Origin: Streptomyces djakartensis
GTDB taxonomy: Bacteria; Actinomycetota; Actinomycetes; Streptomycetales; Streptomycetaceae
Length of the DNA: 64,000 bases
Direction: 5' to 3'
Assembly (NCBI RefSeq): GCF_014651075.1
Contig: NZ_BMWE01000018.1
Coordinates: forward strand, 1-64,000
Shown: piece by piece, positions 17,319-25,840 of the stretch
How positions within the stretch are numbered: the first letter of the stretch is position 1
How the letters are laid out: the number at the start of each line of letters is the position of its first letter
The notes under the pieces: model-generated
What the model was told of the DNA's origin: nothing
Databases searched by the model: none
What the model saw: the letters and a program-made list of their open reading frames with translations, nothing else
Position numbers and translations under genes: made by a program

Positions 17319-17786
17319 TCAGATGCGGACCTCGACCGTGCCGGCCAGCCGGTCGTGCAGCCCGCGGCCGTCGCGGTCCCAGATCAGGGCGGGGATCGCG
17401 AGGAAGAGCAGAACCGTACGCAGCGCCGCGCGCCACGGGCTGACCCGCCCCGTGGCCAGGGCGGCCACGCGCAGGCCGCAAAGCCGCTTGCCCGGCGTGA
17501 AGCCGACCGTACCGACCGTGAGCACCATCAGCGCGAACATGATGAGCGGCGCCCAGATCTGGGCCGCCTCGTTGTAGCTCCGGGTGATGAGGCCGTATGC
17601 GATCAGCAGGCTCAGCCCCCAGTCCACGGCGAGTGCCGCGAACCGCCGGCCCGGCCGGGCGATTGAGCCGGGGCCCTCCTCGGGCAGACCGAGCTGTTCG
17701 CCCCGGTAACCGAAGTCGACGCCGGCCTCTTCAGCGGCCGCGCGGGGCCCGGAGAGCCACGATCCGAGTGCTTGCCTGTTGTCCAC
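17319..17786 (-). CDS. RDD-family membrane protein
   Basis: 155 residues. The RDD motif region (GRRFAALAVDWGLSLLIAYG) is followed by two further membrane segments (WAPLIMFALMVLTVGTVGF and AALRTVLLFLAIPALIWDRD) and the FTPGKRLCGLRVAAL signature. The N-terminal 50 residues are cytosolic. Function is unknown; some RDD proteins affect ion transport. The GTG start is 210 bases from the glnA start, in divergent orientation. Confidence 0.9.
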   Translation of the reverse strand: MDNRQALGSWLSGPRAAAEEAGVDFGYRGEQLGLPEEGPGSIARPGRRFAALAVDWGLSLLIAYGLITRSYNEAAQIWAPLIMFALMVLTVGTVGFTPGKRLCGLRVAALATGRVSPWRAALRTVLLFLAIPALIWDRDGRGLHDRLAGTVEVRI

Positions 17787-17861
17787 CCGTCCACGGTACT
17801 GCGCCCGGAAATGACCAGGGCACGGCGGGGTGCGTCGGGGCTACGGTGGAACCTGAGCCGG

Positions 17862-17899
17862 TTAACTTGTGCGAAACAAACGAGTCACGCCAGAGAAAC
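17862..17899 (+). promoter_or_regulatory. Two GlnR boxes upstream of glnA
   Basis: TTAAC-n6-GAAAC at 17862-17877 and GTCAC-n6-GAAAC at 17884-17899, 22 bp (two helical turns) apart. They match the actinobacterial GlnR consensus gTnAc-n6-GaAAc; the second is a full match. They lie 98-135 bases before the glnA start, where GlnR acts in other Streptomyces. Confidence 0.85.
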
Positions 17900-17996
17900 C
17901 ACCCGTCCCTAGGGTCGAGGTCAGCGTGTGCCACCCGCACTGGCCGCACGAACGAACTACCACCCCGGCGGGACGGTCGGGAGTAGGAGGAGCTGG

Positions 17997-19406
17997 ATGT
18001 TCCAGAACGCCGACGAGGCCAAGAAGTTCATCGCGGACGAGGACGTCAAGTTCATCGACGTCCGTTTCTGCGACCTCCCGGGCGTGATGCAGCACTTCAC
18101 CGTGCCTGCGGAGGCGTTCGACGCTGACGAGGAGCTCGCCTTCGACGGCTCCTCGATCCGAGGTTTCCAGGCCATTCACGAGTCCGACATGGCGCTGCGC
18201 GCGGACCTCTCGACCGCCCGGGTCGACCCGTTCCGCCGCGACAAGACGCTGAACATCAACTTCTTCATCCACGACCCGATCACGGGCGAGCAGTACTCCC
18301 GTGACCCGCGGAACGTGGCGAAGAAGGCCGAGGCCTACCTCGCGTCGACCGGTATCGCGGACACCGCGTACTTCGGCCCCGAGGCCGAGTTCTACGTCTT
18401 CGACTCCGTCCGCTTCGCGACCACCGCGAACGAGTCCTTCTACCACATCGACTCCGAGGCCGGCGCCTGGAACACCGGCGCCCTCGAGGACAACCGTGGT
18501 TACAAGGTCCGCTACAAGGGCGGCTACTTCCCGGTCCCGCCGGTCGACCACTTCGCCGACCTGCGCGCCCAGATCTCCCTGGAGCTGGACCGGGCCGGCC
18601 TGAAGGTCGAGCGCCAGCACCACGAGGTGGGCACCGCCGGCCAGGCCGAGATCAACTACAAGTTCAACACGCTGCTCGCCGCCGCCGACGACCTCCAGCT
18701 CTTCAAGTACATCGTGAAGAACGTGGCGTGGCAGAACGGCAAGACCGCGACCTTCATGCCGAAGCCGATCTTCGGCGACAACGGCTCGGGCATGCACGTC
18801 CACCAGTCGCTGTGGCAGGGCGGCTCGCCGCTCTTCTACGACGAGGCCGGTTACGCGGGCCTGTCGGACACCGCCCGCTACTACATCGGCGGCATCCTCA
18901 AGCACGCCCCGTCGCTGCTGGCCTTCACCAACCCGACGGTGAACTCCTACCACCGCCTGGTCCCCGGCTTCGAGGCCCCGGTCAACCTGGTCTACTCGCA
19001 GCGCAACCGCTCCGCGGCCATGCGTATCCCGATCACGGGCTCGAACCCGAAGGCCAAGCGCGTCGAGTTCCGCGCGCCCGACTCCTCCGGCAACCCGTAC
19101 CTGGCCTTCTCGGCGCTGCTGCTCGCCGGCCTGGACGGCATCAAGAACAAGATCGAGCCGGCCGAGCCGATCGACAAGGACCTGTACGAGCTCGCCCCCG
19201 AGGAGCACGCGGGCGTCCCGCAGGTCCCGACCTCGCTCCCGGCCGTCCTCGACTCCCTCGAGGCCGACCACGAGTTCCTCCTCCAGGGCGACGTGTTCAC
19301 GCCGGACCTGATCGAGACGTGGATCGACTACAAGCGCACGAACGAGATCGCGCCGCTGCAGCTGCGTCCGCACCCGCACGAGTTCGAGCTGTACTTCGAC
19401 GTGTGA
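17997..19406 (+). CDS. glnA: Glutamine synthetase type I
   Basis: 469 residues, the normal dodecameric GSI-beta length. It condenses glutamate and ammonia with ATP in the cytosol. The GS signature FDGSSIRGFQ, the ATP-binding KPIFGDNGSGMHVHQSLW segment and the active-site NPTVNSYHRLVPGFEAP block are intact. The adenylylation site is Tyr397 (DKDLYELAPEE), so the enzyme can be modified by GlnE, encoded at 50987-53995. ATG at 17997 has a strong GGAGGAG. Two GlnR boxes lie upstream and a strong hairpin follows. Confidence 0.98.
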   Translation: MFQNADEAKKFIADEDVKFIDVRFCDLPGVMQHFTVPAEAFDADEELAFDGSSIRGFQAIHESDMALRADLSTARVDPFRRDKTLNINFFIHDPITGEQYSRDPRNVAKKAEAYLASTGIADTAYFGPEAEFYVFDSVRFATTANESFYHIDSEAGAWNTGALEDNRGYKVRYKGGYFPVPPVDHFADLRAQISLELDRAGLKVERQHHEVGTAGQAEINYKFNTLLAAADDLQLFKYIVKNVAWQNGKTATFMPKPIFGDNGSGMHVHQSLWQGGSPLFYDEAGYAGLSDTARYYIGGILKHAPSLLAFTNPTVNSYHRLVPGFEAPVNLVYSQRNRSAAMRIPITGSNPKAKRVEFRAPDSSGNPYLAFSALLLAGLDGIKNKIEPAEPIDKDLYELAPEEHAGVPQVPTSLPAVLDSLEADHEFLLQGDVFTPDLIETWIDYKRTNEIAPLQLRPHPHEFELYFDV

Positions 19407-19429
19407 TCGACGCCTGATCCAGGCAGACC

Positions 19430-19470
19430 GCCCGCGCCCCCGCTGTGCCGCACACAGCGGGGGCGCGGGC
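19430..19470 (+). terminator. Terminator after glnA
   Basis: A perfect 18-bp GC-rich stem (19430-19447 with 19453-19470) and 5-nt loop, 23 bases after the glnA stop. Confidence 0.88.
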
Positions 19471-19515
19471 GTATGTTCTATTCTGCTGACAGGTTCACAC
19501 GGGGGTGGTGCGGCG

Positions 19516-19788
19516 ATGCCCGAGCACGAACAGGACGACCAGGAGCGCGAGTTCGACCTCACATGGGCGGACAGCGCCGAGCACAAGGAACCCTCGGCAC
19601 GGGCCCGGATGCTCGCCGCCCGTTGGAAGCACAACCCCCCCGGGCCCGTCCCCTTCCGCCCCGACCCCGACCACCGGTCCTCCGGCCGCCGCTCCCGGTC
19701 GTCCTGGATCTCCACGGCCGTCGTCCTCGGCAGCGTCGCGGCAGTGATCCTGCTGCTCGGCTACATCAACTTCCGGGCGCCGTACTAG
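19516..19788 (+). CDS. Small single-pass membrane protein
   Basis: 90 residues. An acidic N-terminus (MPEHEQDDQEREFDLTWADS) is followed by a Pro-rich middle, a basic patch (SSGRRSRSS) and one C-terminal membrane helix (TAVVLGSVAAVILLLGYI, about residues 67-84). The basic residues before the helix predict a cytosolic N-terminus. No family is recognised. ATG at 19516 follows a GGGGGTGG purine tract. Confidence 0.72.
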   Translation: MPEHEQDDQEREFDLTWADSAEHKEPSARARMLAARWKHNPPGPVPFRPDPDHRSSGRRSRSSWISTAVVLGSVAAVILLLGYINFRAPY

Positions 19789-19820
19789 GGGGTGTCAGCG
19801 GGCTGCTAGCGTCCCGCCCC

Positions 19821-20195
19821 GTGAGCGACGACGGCGTGTACGTGGGCAACGCGGGCAAGGACGCCGCGCTGGACCGCGGGTGGCTTCTCGGGCACTTCAA
19901 GGATCTCGGTGATCCCCGGCACAGCGAGGCCGTCGAGGTCAAGTGGGGTGTCCACCCCCGGGGTGACGAGCGGGCACGGTGGGTGCGGGGTGAGGAGCGC
20001 ACGGCGCTGCTGGTGCTGATCAGTGGGCGGTTCCGGGTGGCGTTGCCAGGGCGCAGCGTGCTGCTGGAGCGGCAGGGGGACTACGTGGTGTGGGGGCGGG
20101 GCGTCGATCACTCGTGGCGGGCGGAGGAGGAGTCGGTCGTGCTCACCGTCCGGTGGCCGTCCGTGCCGGGCTACGCGGTGCCCGGCGAGGGCTGA
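19821..20195 (+). CDS. Cupin-like protein
   Basis: 124 residues. A beta-rich pattern typical of a single cupin barrel is visible (ERTALLVLISGRFRVALPGR, then VLLERQGDYVVWGRGVDHSW). The GDYVVWGRGVDHSW part resembles cupin motif 1/2 spacing, with one His kept (VDHSWRAEE). Classical metal-ligand sets are incomplete, so it may bind a ligand or protein instead of catalysing a reaction. The GTG start at 19821 is 32 bases after the previous stop. Function unknown. Confidence 0.62.
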   Translation: MSDDGVYVGNAGKDAALDRGWLLGHFKDLGDPRHSEAVEVKWGVHPRGDERARWVRGEERTALLVLISGRFRVALPGRSVLLERQGDYVVWGRGVDHSWRAEEESVVLTVRWPSVPGYAVPGEG

Positions 20196-20292
20196 CGTCT
20201 TTGCCGGTCCTGGGGACGATCACGACCCGTTCATGGGCGGCCCCGGGTGCACACTGGCTGTGGGGCGAGTGCGTGACTGCGGGGTGATGCGG

Positions 20293-21210
20293 ATGCACAG
20301 CCGTTTCCGGACCGACCGGCGGTTGACCACCCGGATGGGGATCACGCTGTTCCTGCTCGGGTTGCTGTACGTGGGGTTCGTCGCCGCGCTGATCGTGCTG
20401 CTGAAGTCGTGGGTGCTGGTCGTCGTGGTCGCGGCGGGGCTGCTGGGGGCCCAGTACTGGTTCTCGGACCGGGTCGCGCTGTTCGCGATGCGCGGCCGGG
20501 TCGTGGAGCGGGAGGAGTATCCCGAGCTGCACGGGGTGGTGGACCGGCTGTGCGCGATCGCTGACATGCCGGGGCCGGTGGTCGCCGTGTCCGAGATGGA
20601 CATGCCGAACGCGTTCGCGACCGGGCGGAACGCCGACCACGCCGTGGTCTGTGTGACGACCGGGCTGCTCAGGCGGCTGGAGCCGGCCGAACTGGAAGGC
20701 GTACTGGCGCACGAGTTGTCGCACGTGGCGCACAAGGACGTCGCCGTGATCACCGTCGCCTCGTTCCTCGGCGTGCTGGCGGGACTGATCGTGCGGTTCG
20801 CCTTCTACTCGCAGGTGTTCGGCGGGGCCCGCAGAGACCAGAACACGGCGGCGATCTTCGCGGCGGTGATGGGCGTCTCGGCGGCCGTGTACGCGATCAG
20901 CTTCCTGCTGATCCGGGCCCTGTCCCGGTACCGGGAGCTGGCCGCGGACCGGGCGGCGGCCCTGCTCACCGGCCGGCCCTCGGCCCTGGCCTCCGCGCTC
21001 ACCAAGGTCTCCGGCGACATCGCGCGCATCCCGACCAGGGACCTGCGCACCGCCCAGGCGTTCAACGCCTTCTACTTCACACCGGCGCTCGGCCGCGAGC
21101 CCGGTGTCGCACGGCTCTTCTCGACCCACCCGAGCCTGGAGCAGCGGCTCGACCAGCTGGGCCGGATCTCCGCCGAGCTGGGCGAGACGGCTGCACCCGG
21201 AGGGGTGTGA
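20293..21210 (+). CDS. htpX: HtpX-like membrane zinc metalloprotease (M48)
   Basis: 305 residues. Two N-terminal membrane segments (GITLFLLGLLYVGFVAALIV and LVVVVAAGLLGAQYW) precede the M48 active site HELSH (His140, Glu141, His144). The third ligand, Glu, lies in YRELAADRAAALL. Two more hydrophobic segments lie between them. The family degrades damaged membrane proteins. The start is chosen at ATG 20293 (GGGGTG 6 bases upstream); ATG 20287 is only two codons longer. The next gene begins 8 bases after the stop, indicating an operon with pspAB. Confidence 0.9.
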   Translation: MHSRFRTDRRLTTRMGITLFLLGLLYVGFVAALIVLLKSWVLVVVVAAGLLGAQYWFSDRVALFAMRGRVVEREEYPELHGVVDRLCAIADMPGPVVAVSEMDMPNAFATGRNADHAVVCVTTGLLRRLEPAELEGVLAHELSHVAHKDVAVITVASFLGVLAGLIVRFAFYSQVFGGARRDQNTAAIFAAVMGVSAAVYAISFLLIRALSRYRELAADRAAALLTGRPSALASALTKVSGDIARIPTRDLRTAQAFNAFYFTPALGREPGVARLFSTHPSLEQRLDQLGRISAELGETAAPGGV

Positions 21211-21217
21211 ACGGCGC

Positions 21218-21802
21218 ATGGGGCTGCTGGACATCCTGCTGGGCCGGACCAAGCCGGTCGTCGCGGATCTCGACCGGCTCTTCGCGCTGCCGTCGGCGGC
21301 CGTCACCCTGGAGGCCGCGGCCGGTTTCACACCGACCGGGCAGGGCGCGGTGTGCTTCGCCACGGTCGAGGGCGCGGCCTTCGAGCAGAGCCACCGCGAG
21401 GTGCAGGCTCTGCTCGACGCGGACACCGACCGCGACGGCCCGCCGGTGGAGCTCCGGCAGGACGGCTACGGCTACTCCTGGCTGGTCTCGCACCGCGCCC
21501 CCGACCAGCTTCCCGAGCTCGTGAACGACCTGCACGCCGTCAACAGCCAGATGGAGGTCAACGGCTTCGGGCCCCAACTGCTGTGCTCCCTGGCCGGGTT
21601 CCGGGACCGGTCCGGGCGGCGGCTCGCTCTGGTCTACCTCTACAAACGCGGCACCTTCTACCCGTTCGCGCCCCTGCCGGGCGGGATGGAACGGCGTGAC
21701 AACGCACTGGAACTCCAGGTGCGGGCCGCGCTCGCCGACGACCTGCGCATCGAGCAGGACCTGAGCCGCTGGTTCCCGCTCTGGGGAGCCCCCGGCCTGT
21801 GA
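21218..21802 (+). CDS. pspAB: PspA-associated protein PspAB
   Basis: 194 residues beginning MGLLDILLGRTKPVVADLDR, which matches the actinobacterial PspAB family as I know it. Other conserved pieces are DGYGYSWLVSHRAPDQLPE and VNGFGPQLLCSLAGF. There is no signal or membrane segment. Its tight coupling to htpX (7 bases) suggests a role in membrane-stress handling together with PspA-type proteins encoded elsewhere. The biochemical function is not established. Confidence 0.78.
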   Translation: MGLLDILLGRTKPVVADLDRLFALPSAAVTLEAAAGFTPTGQGAVCFATVEGAAFEQSHREVQALLDADTDRDGPPVELRQDGYGYSWLVSHRAPDQLPELVNDLHAVNSQMEVNGFGPQLLCSLAGFRDRSGRRLALVYLYKRGTFYPFAPLPGGMERRDNALELQVRAALADDLRIEQDLSRWFPLWGAPGL

Positions 21803-21830
21803 TCACCCCTCATGAGGCCGTGCCGCGTGA

Positions 21831-23495
21831 ATGAATGGCCGCATGAGCGAGTTGATCCCCTTCACCCACAGCGCCGACGGTGAACGACTCAGCGGGCTGC
21901 ACTGCGGTGCCGGACCCGGTGATCCGGCCAGGGCGACCGCCGTCCTGCTGCACGGCGCGGGAAACGGCGGCAAGGAGCGGCTGGTGCCGTTGCTGTCCGC
22001 GTTCGCCGCCCACGGCTGCCGGGCCCTCGCCTTCGACTTCTCGGGACACGGGGAGAGCACCGGCGTGCTGCGCGAGCTGAGCCTGCGCCGCCGCTTCGAC
22101 CAGGCCGTCTCCGTCATCGACGCGTACACGCCCGTGGACGAGCCGTTGATCCTGGTCGGGTTCAGCATGAGCGGCCAGACGGTGGCCGACCTGGTGCGGC
22201 ACTACGGGGACGACCGGGTGGCGGCCCTGTGTCTGTGCGCGCCCGCGGTGTACACGGCCGAGGCGTGGGACGTGCCGTTCGGCGAGGGCGACGGCCCGTT
22301 CAGCGAGCTCATCCGCCGGCCCGGGAGCTGGCGCGACTCACCCGCGCTCGACGTGCTGGCGGCGTACGAGGGACGGGCGGTGCTCGCGGTGCCGGGCACG
22401 GACGACGTCATCCCGCCCGCCGTGACGCAGGCCGTCTCGGAGGCGCTGGCCCGGCGCGCGCAGTTCACCCACTGGGAACTTCCCGAGGCGGAGCACCGGT
22501 TGGGCCTGTGGTTCCGCGACCACCCGGACGACCGGCGGGAGTTCGTCACCGCCTTGCTGACCGGGCTCGGCGAGAGCGGCTGGACGGCGACCCGCGCGTG
22601 GGTGGCCAAGCAGCTCCCGGAGGAGCGCTCAGTCGCCAAGTCGACGTTCCTGAAAGGCGGCTGGAGCGCCCAGATGCGACGGCTCACCCTCGACGACGGC
22701 ACCGCGCTCGCCCTGCGGACCTTCGTGAAGCCCTTCTTCCGGCGGCACGCGCCCGGGCTGCTGGCCCGAGAGGCGGAGATCCTCACACTCCTGGCGGACC
22801 TGGAGGGCGTTCCGGCCCCCGAACTGATCGGCGTCGACGCGACCGCCGAGCACTGTGACCACCCCTCCCTGCTGATGTCCGTGCTGCCGGGTCGGGTCCG
22901 GGTGGACGAGGAGGACCTCGACCTGCGGGTGGACCTACTGGCGGCTCAGCTCGCCAGGATCCACCGGGTCGTCCCCTCGGAACGCCCCCGGGTGTACCAG
23001 GCATGGACGTCCCCGGAGCGGGTGAGCCACCCGGGCGGTGAGATGTGGCGGCGGGCGGTGGACATGATCCGCCGGGACCCGCCGCCGTACGAGGGCTGCT
23101 TCCTGCACCGGGACTTCCACTCCGGGAACGTCCTGTTCACGGGGTCGGGGGCCGGTCTGCGGATCAGCGGGGTCGTCGACTGGGTGGAGACTTCCTGGGG
23201 ACCGGCCGATCTGGACGTCGCCCACTGCTCGACGGCACTCGCGCTGCTGCACGGTCCCGAGTACGGCCTCGGTTTCCGGGAGCGCTACGAGGCACAGGGC
23301 GGGCGGCTCCTGGCCGACGGTCCGGACCATCTGTACTGGCGGCTGCTCGACGCGCTGGCCTACGTCCCCGACGCTGCGAAGCTGGCGGGGCCGTGGCGGG
23401 AGCTGGGGCGGACCGACCTGACGCCGGAGGTGCTGGGCGGGAGGCTGGAGGCGTATGTGGCGGGGCTGCTGGAGCGGTACGCCGAGGATTGGTGA
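21831..23495 (+). CDS. Fusion of alpha/beta-hydrolase and APH-type kinase domains
   Basis: 554 residues in one uninterrupted frame. Residues 1-245 form an alpha/beta-hydrolase: oxyanion region VLLHGAGNGGKE (39-50), FDFSGHGES (68-76), nucleophile Ser112 in VGFSMSGQ, Asp191/192 (PGTDDVI) and His222 (EAEHRLGL). Residues 255-554 form an aminoglycoside/choline-kinase-like fold: catalytic loop FLHRDFHSGN (His426, Asp428, Asn433) and metal-binding Asp450 in GVVDWVETSWGPADLD. Both active sites look intact apart from Ser in place of the last Gly of GxSxG. Each half resembles a stand-alone Streptomyces gene family. A two-step role (hydrolysis plus phosphorylation of one small molecule) is possible but unproven. 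ATG 21843 is an alternative start. Confidence 0.85.
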   Translation: MNGRMSELIPFTHSADGERLSGLHCGAGPGDPARATAVLLHGAGNGGKERLVPLLSAFAAHGCRALAFDFSGHGESTGVLRELSLRRRFDQAVSVIDAYTPVDEPLILVGFSMSGQTVADLVRHYGDDRVAALCLCAPAVYTAEAWDVPFGEGDGPFSELIRRPGSWRDSPALDVLAAYEGRAVLAVPGTDDVIPPAVTQAVSEALARRAQFTHWELPEAEHRLGLWFRDHPDDRREFVTALLTGLGESGWTATRAWVAKQLPEERSVAKSTFLKGGWSAQMRRLTLDDGTALALRTFVKPFFRRHAPGLLAREAEILTLLADLEGVPAPELIGVDATAEHCDHPSLLMSVLPGRVRVDEEDLDLRVDLLAAQLARIHRVVPSERPRVYQAWTSPERVSHPGGEMWRRAVDMIRRDPPPYEGCFLHRDFHSGNVLFTGSGAGLRISGVVDWVETSWGPADLDVAHCSTALALLHGPEYGLGFRERYEAQGGRLLADGPDHLYWRLLDALAYVPDAAKLAGPWRELGRTDLTPEVLGGRLEAYVAGLLERYAEDW

Positions 23496-23563
23496 CGGTC
23501 GATTGTCAGTGGCGTCCGCGATGATGCACTCCTATCCGGAAGGCGACGACGAGTGGAGGGGTC

Positions 23564-24766
23564 ATGGGTTCGCGGCGGTACATCGGCGTGGCTGAGCGGC
23601 GGGCCCGGCTCGGGCTGCGCCAGCGGCTGGCCGGGCAGGCACGGGCGGATACACCCGAGCAGGTCGCCGAGTCGCTGGTGGCGCTGCACGGCACGGACCC
23701 GGCGGCGGTCTACCTGGCCGTGGGCGCCCGGCTCGTGAACCCCGCGACGACGGTGGACGACACCGGGCGCGCCCTCTACGGGGACCGTTCCCTGGTGCGG
23801 ATGCACGGCATGCGGCACACGGTGTTCGTCTTCCCCACGGCCCTGACCGCGGTCGTGCACGCCTCGACGGGACGGACTGTCGCCGCCCGGGAGAGGGCCG
23901 CGCTGCTCAGGGACATGGCGACGGCCGGGGCGCCGGGCGCGGCCTGGCTGAAAGAAGTCGAGGAGTCGACGCTGGCGGCACTCGCCCGGCGCGGAGAGGC
24001 GACGGCCGCCGAACTCGCCGAGGACGAGCCGCGCCTGCGGGAACAGTTCGTGTACGCGGCGGGCAAGAGCTACGAGGGGGTGCACACGGTCTCGACCCGC
24101 CTGCTGAAGGTGCTGGGCGTCGAGGGAAAGGTCGTGCGCGGCCGGCCGCTCGGCTCCTGGACATCCGGCCAGTTCCGCTGGGCCGTCGCCCCCGGGCATG
24201 CCGAGCTGGACGCGGCCGAGGCGCAGGCGGAGCTGCTGAGACGGTGGCTCGCGGCGTGCGGTCCGGCGACCGAGGCCGACCTGAAGTGGTGGACGGGGTG
24301 GCGGGTGACGGACGTCCGCCGGGCGCTGACCGCGATCGGGGCGGAGTCGGTGGAGCTGGACGAGGGGGTGGGCCATGTGACCGAGGGCGACTCCGACCCG
24401 GCACCCGAGCCGGACGAGCCCTGGGCCGCGCTCCTGCCCGGCCTCGACCCCACGGCGATGGGCTGGCAGCAGCGCGACTGGTATCTCGCACCGGAGCTGC
24501 GCCCCGCGCTGTTCGACCGCAGTGGCAACGTCGGGCCGACGGTGTGGTGGAACGGGCGGGTGGTCGGCGGCTGGGCACAGCGTTCCGACGGGGAGATCGT
24601 CTGGCGGATCCTCGATGAGGAGGGTGTCGGCCGGGAGGCCCGCGCGGCGATCGAGAGCGAGGTGGAACGGCTGACCGGCTGGGTGGGCACGACCCGCGTC
24701 ACGCCCCGCTTCCGCACGCCGCTGGAGAAGGAACTGACGGCAAATCAGGGTCCCGGGGCGGCATGA
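23564..24766 (+). CDS. Winged-helix protein of the HTH_42 / AlkZ DNA-glycosylase superfamily
   Basis: 400 residues. Family marks include QRLAGQARADTPEQVAESLV near the N-terminus, SLVRMHGMRHTVFVF, LGSWTSGQFRWA, and the C-terminal beta-rich block PALFDRSGNVGPTVWWNGRV followed by VGGW. The superfamily includes AlkZ/AlkX-type enzymes that repair DNA crosslinks or alkylated bases; many Streptomyces paralogues are uncharacterised. The GWQQRDWYLAPELRP segment lies where AlkZ has its Q-phi-Q/D catalytic motif; correspondence is inferred. ATG at 23564 follows GGAGGGG. Confidence 0.8.
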   Translation: MGSRRYIGVAERRARLGLRQRLAGQARADTPEQVAESLVALHGTDPAAVYLAVGARLVNPATTVDDTGRALYGDRSLVRMHGMRHTVFVFPTALTAVVHASTGRTVAARERAALLRDMATAGAPGAAWLKEVEESTLAALARRGEATAAELAEDEPRLREQFVYAAGKSYEGVHTVSTRLLKVLGVEGKVVRGRPLGSWTSGQFRWAVAPGHAELDAAEAQAELLRRWLAACGPATEADLKWWTGWRVTDVRRALTAIGAESVELDEGVGHVTEGDSDPAPEPDEPWAALLPGLDPTAMGWQQRDWYLAPELRPALFDRSGNVGPTVWWNGRVVGGWAQRSDGEIVWRILDEEGVGREARAAIESEVERLTGWVGTTRVTPRFRTPLEKELTANQGPGAA

Positions 24767-24823
24767 CCGAGCGCCGGGCACCCTGGAAGAACAGGGCACC
24801 CGGCGCTTCGGACAGGGCTCGGG

Positions 24824-25138
24824 TCAGCGCGCGTACCGCATGAGCGCCCGCACCATGTGGCACGTCGTGTCCGACGGCGGGTGGACGCCGATCAGTTCCG
24901 CCGTGTCACGGATGGTCTCGTCGCGGGCCTGGTTCGGCATGTGGACGCCGGAGTCGAGCAGGGCTATGGCGAGTCGCATCGCCTTGAGGCGGCGGTTGTG
25001 CGTGACGTACCACTCGCGTGGCCGGCCCGGCGGCAGCGGCCGCTTCTCCACGGGCGCGTACGGCGAGTCGAACAGGACGGGGCGCTTCGCGGTGGACTGG
25101 GTGGGCAGCGGCTTCGGCTTCAGAGCGGCAGCGGGCAC
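24824..25138 (-). CDS. Conserved Streptomyces hypothetical protein
   Basis: 104 residues from GTG 25138, which has AGGAGG exactly 6 bases upstream; the ATG two codons earlier (25144) directly abuts the ribosome site and is less likely. The N-terminus is Pro/Lys-rich (KPKPLPTQSTAKRPVLFDSP). The C-terminal half is helical (HNRRLKAMRLAIALLDSGVH, then ETIRDTAELIGVHPPSDTTC). No named domain is recognised. The basic helical part might bind nucleic acid, but this is a guess. It is divergent from the ArsC-like gene. Confidence 0.7.
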   Translation of the reverse strand: MPAAALKPKPLPTQSTAKRPVLFDSPYAPVEKRPLPPGRPREWYVTHNRRLKAMRLAIALLDSGVHMPNQARDETIRDTAELIGVHPPSDTTCHMVRALMRYAR

Positions 25139-25367
25139 AGGCATCCTCCTGTCGCGGTCGGGCGGTTCACGAAGGACGTCGGCGTCCCCGGCACCACCCT
25201 CGAACACTGCTTACAGTTTACCGCCGGGCACTGACATCGGGGAGTCCGCAGGGTCCGGCAAACGCCCAGGTGGAGAGGGAAATTGGCGCTGCGTCACGGC
25301 AGCTCCGGGAGGGGCTGGTGAGTCGCCGGAAAATCGAACAGAGCCGAGTGCGCGTAATGTGAGATCC

Positions 25368-25730
25368 ATGGAGATCTGGATCAACCCGGCCTGTTCCAAG
25401 TGCCGCAGTGCCGTGCAGCTGCTCGACGCCGAGGGCGCCGACTACACCGTCCGCCGTTACCTGGAGGACGTGCCGAGCGAGGACGAGATCAGGCAGGTGC
25501 TGGACCGGCTCGGCCTGGAGCCCTGGGACATCACCCGCACCCAGGAGGCCGCCGCCAAGGAGCTCGGCGTCAAGGAGTGGGCCAGGGTCGCGAGTGCGCG
25601 GGACCGGTGGATCAAGGCCCTGGCCGAGCACCCCAAGCTGATCCAGCGGCCGATCATCACCGCGGACGACGGTACGGCCCTGGTGGCACGCACCGAGGAG
25701 GCCGTACAGGACGCCATGTCCCGCAAGTGA
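25368..25730 (+). CDS. ArsC/Spx-family (arsenate reductase-like) protein
   Basis: 120 residues with a thioredoxin-like fold. The N-terminus MEIWINPACSKCRSAVQLL carries a CxxC (Cys9, Cys12), and the C-terminal part has the LIQRPIIT motif containing the conserved Arg of the family. The DITRTQEAAAKELG region replaces the usual arsenate reductase segment, and no arsenic-resistance genes are nearby, so it may be a YfgD/Spx-like thiol protein and not a true arsenate reductase. ATG at 25368; no strong ribosome site is seen (GAGATCC). Confidence 0.8.
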   Translation: MEIWINPACSKCRSAVQLLDAEGADYTVRRYLEDVPSEDEIRQVLDRLGLEPWDITRTQEAAAKELGVKEWARVASARDRWIKALAEHPKLIQRPIITADDGTALVARTEEAVQDAMSRK

Positions 25731-25739
25731 ACCGGCACG

Positions 25740-25782
25740 GTGACGCAGGTCACGCAAATGACCCCGGTAACCGCTGAGTAAC
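25740..25782 (+). promoter_or_regulatory. Candidate Crp box and GlnR-like box before a secreted-protein gene
   Basis: GTG-ACGCAG-GTCAC at 25740-25753 matches the S. coelicolor Crp motif GTG(N)6GNCAC. GTAAC-CGCTGA-GTAAC at 25767-25782 is a direct repeat whose first half fits gTnAc and whose spacing is that of a GlnR box, although the second half has T for the preferred A. Both lie 59-101 bases before the start at 25841. Confidence 0.45.
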
Positions 25783-25840
25783 CTCGTTCGGTATCTCGTA
25801 CATAGCGGCGTACGCTCCCCTACCTCTTCAGGAGGCGCGC

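Noticed and set aside
25368..25730. Arsenic-resistance locus
   Set aside because: Only an ArsC/Spx-like fold is present; no arsR, acr3/arsB or arsenite-related gene nearby.
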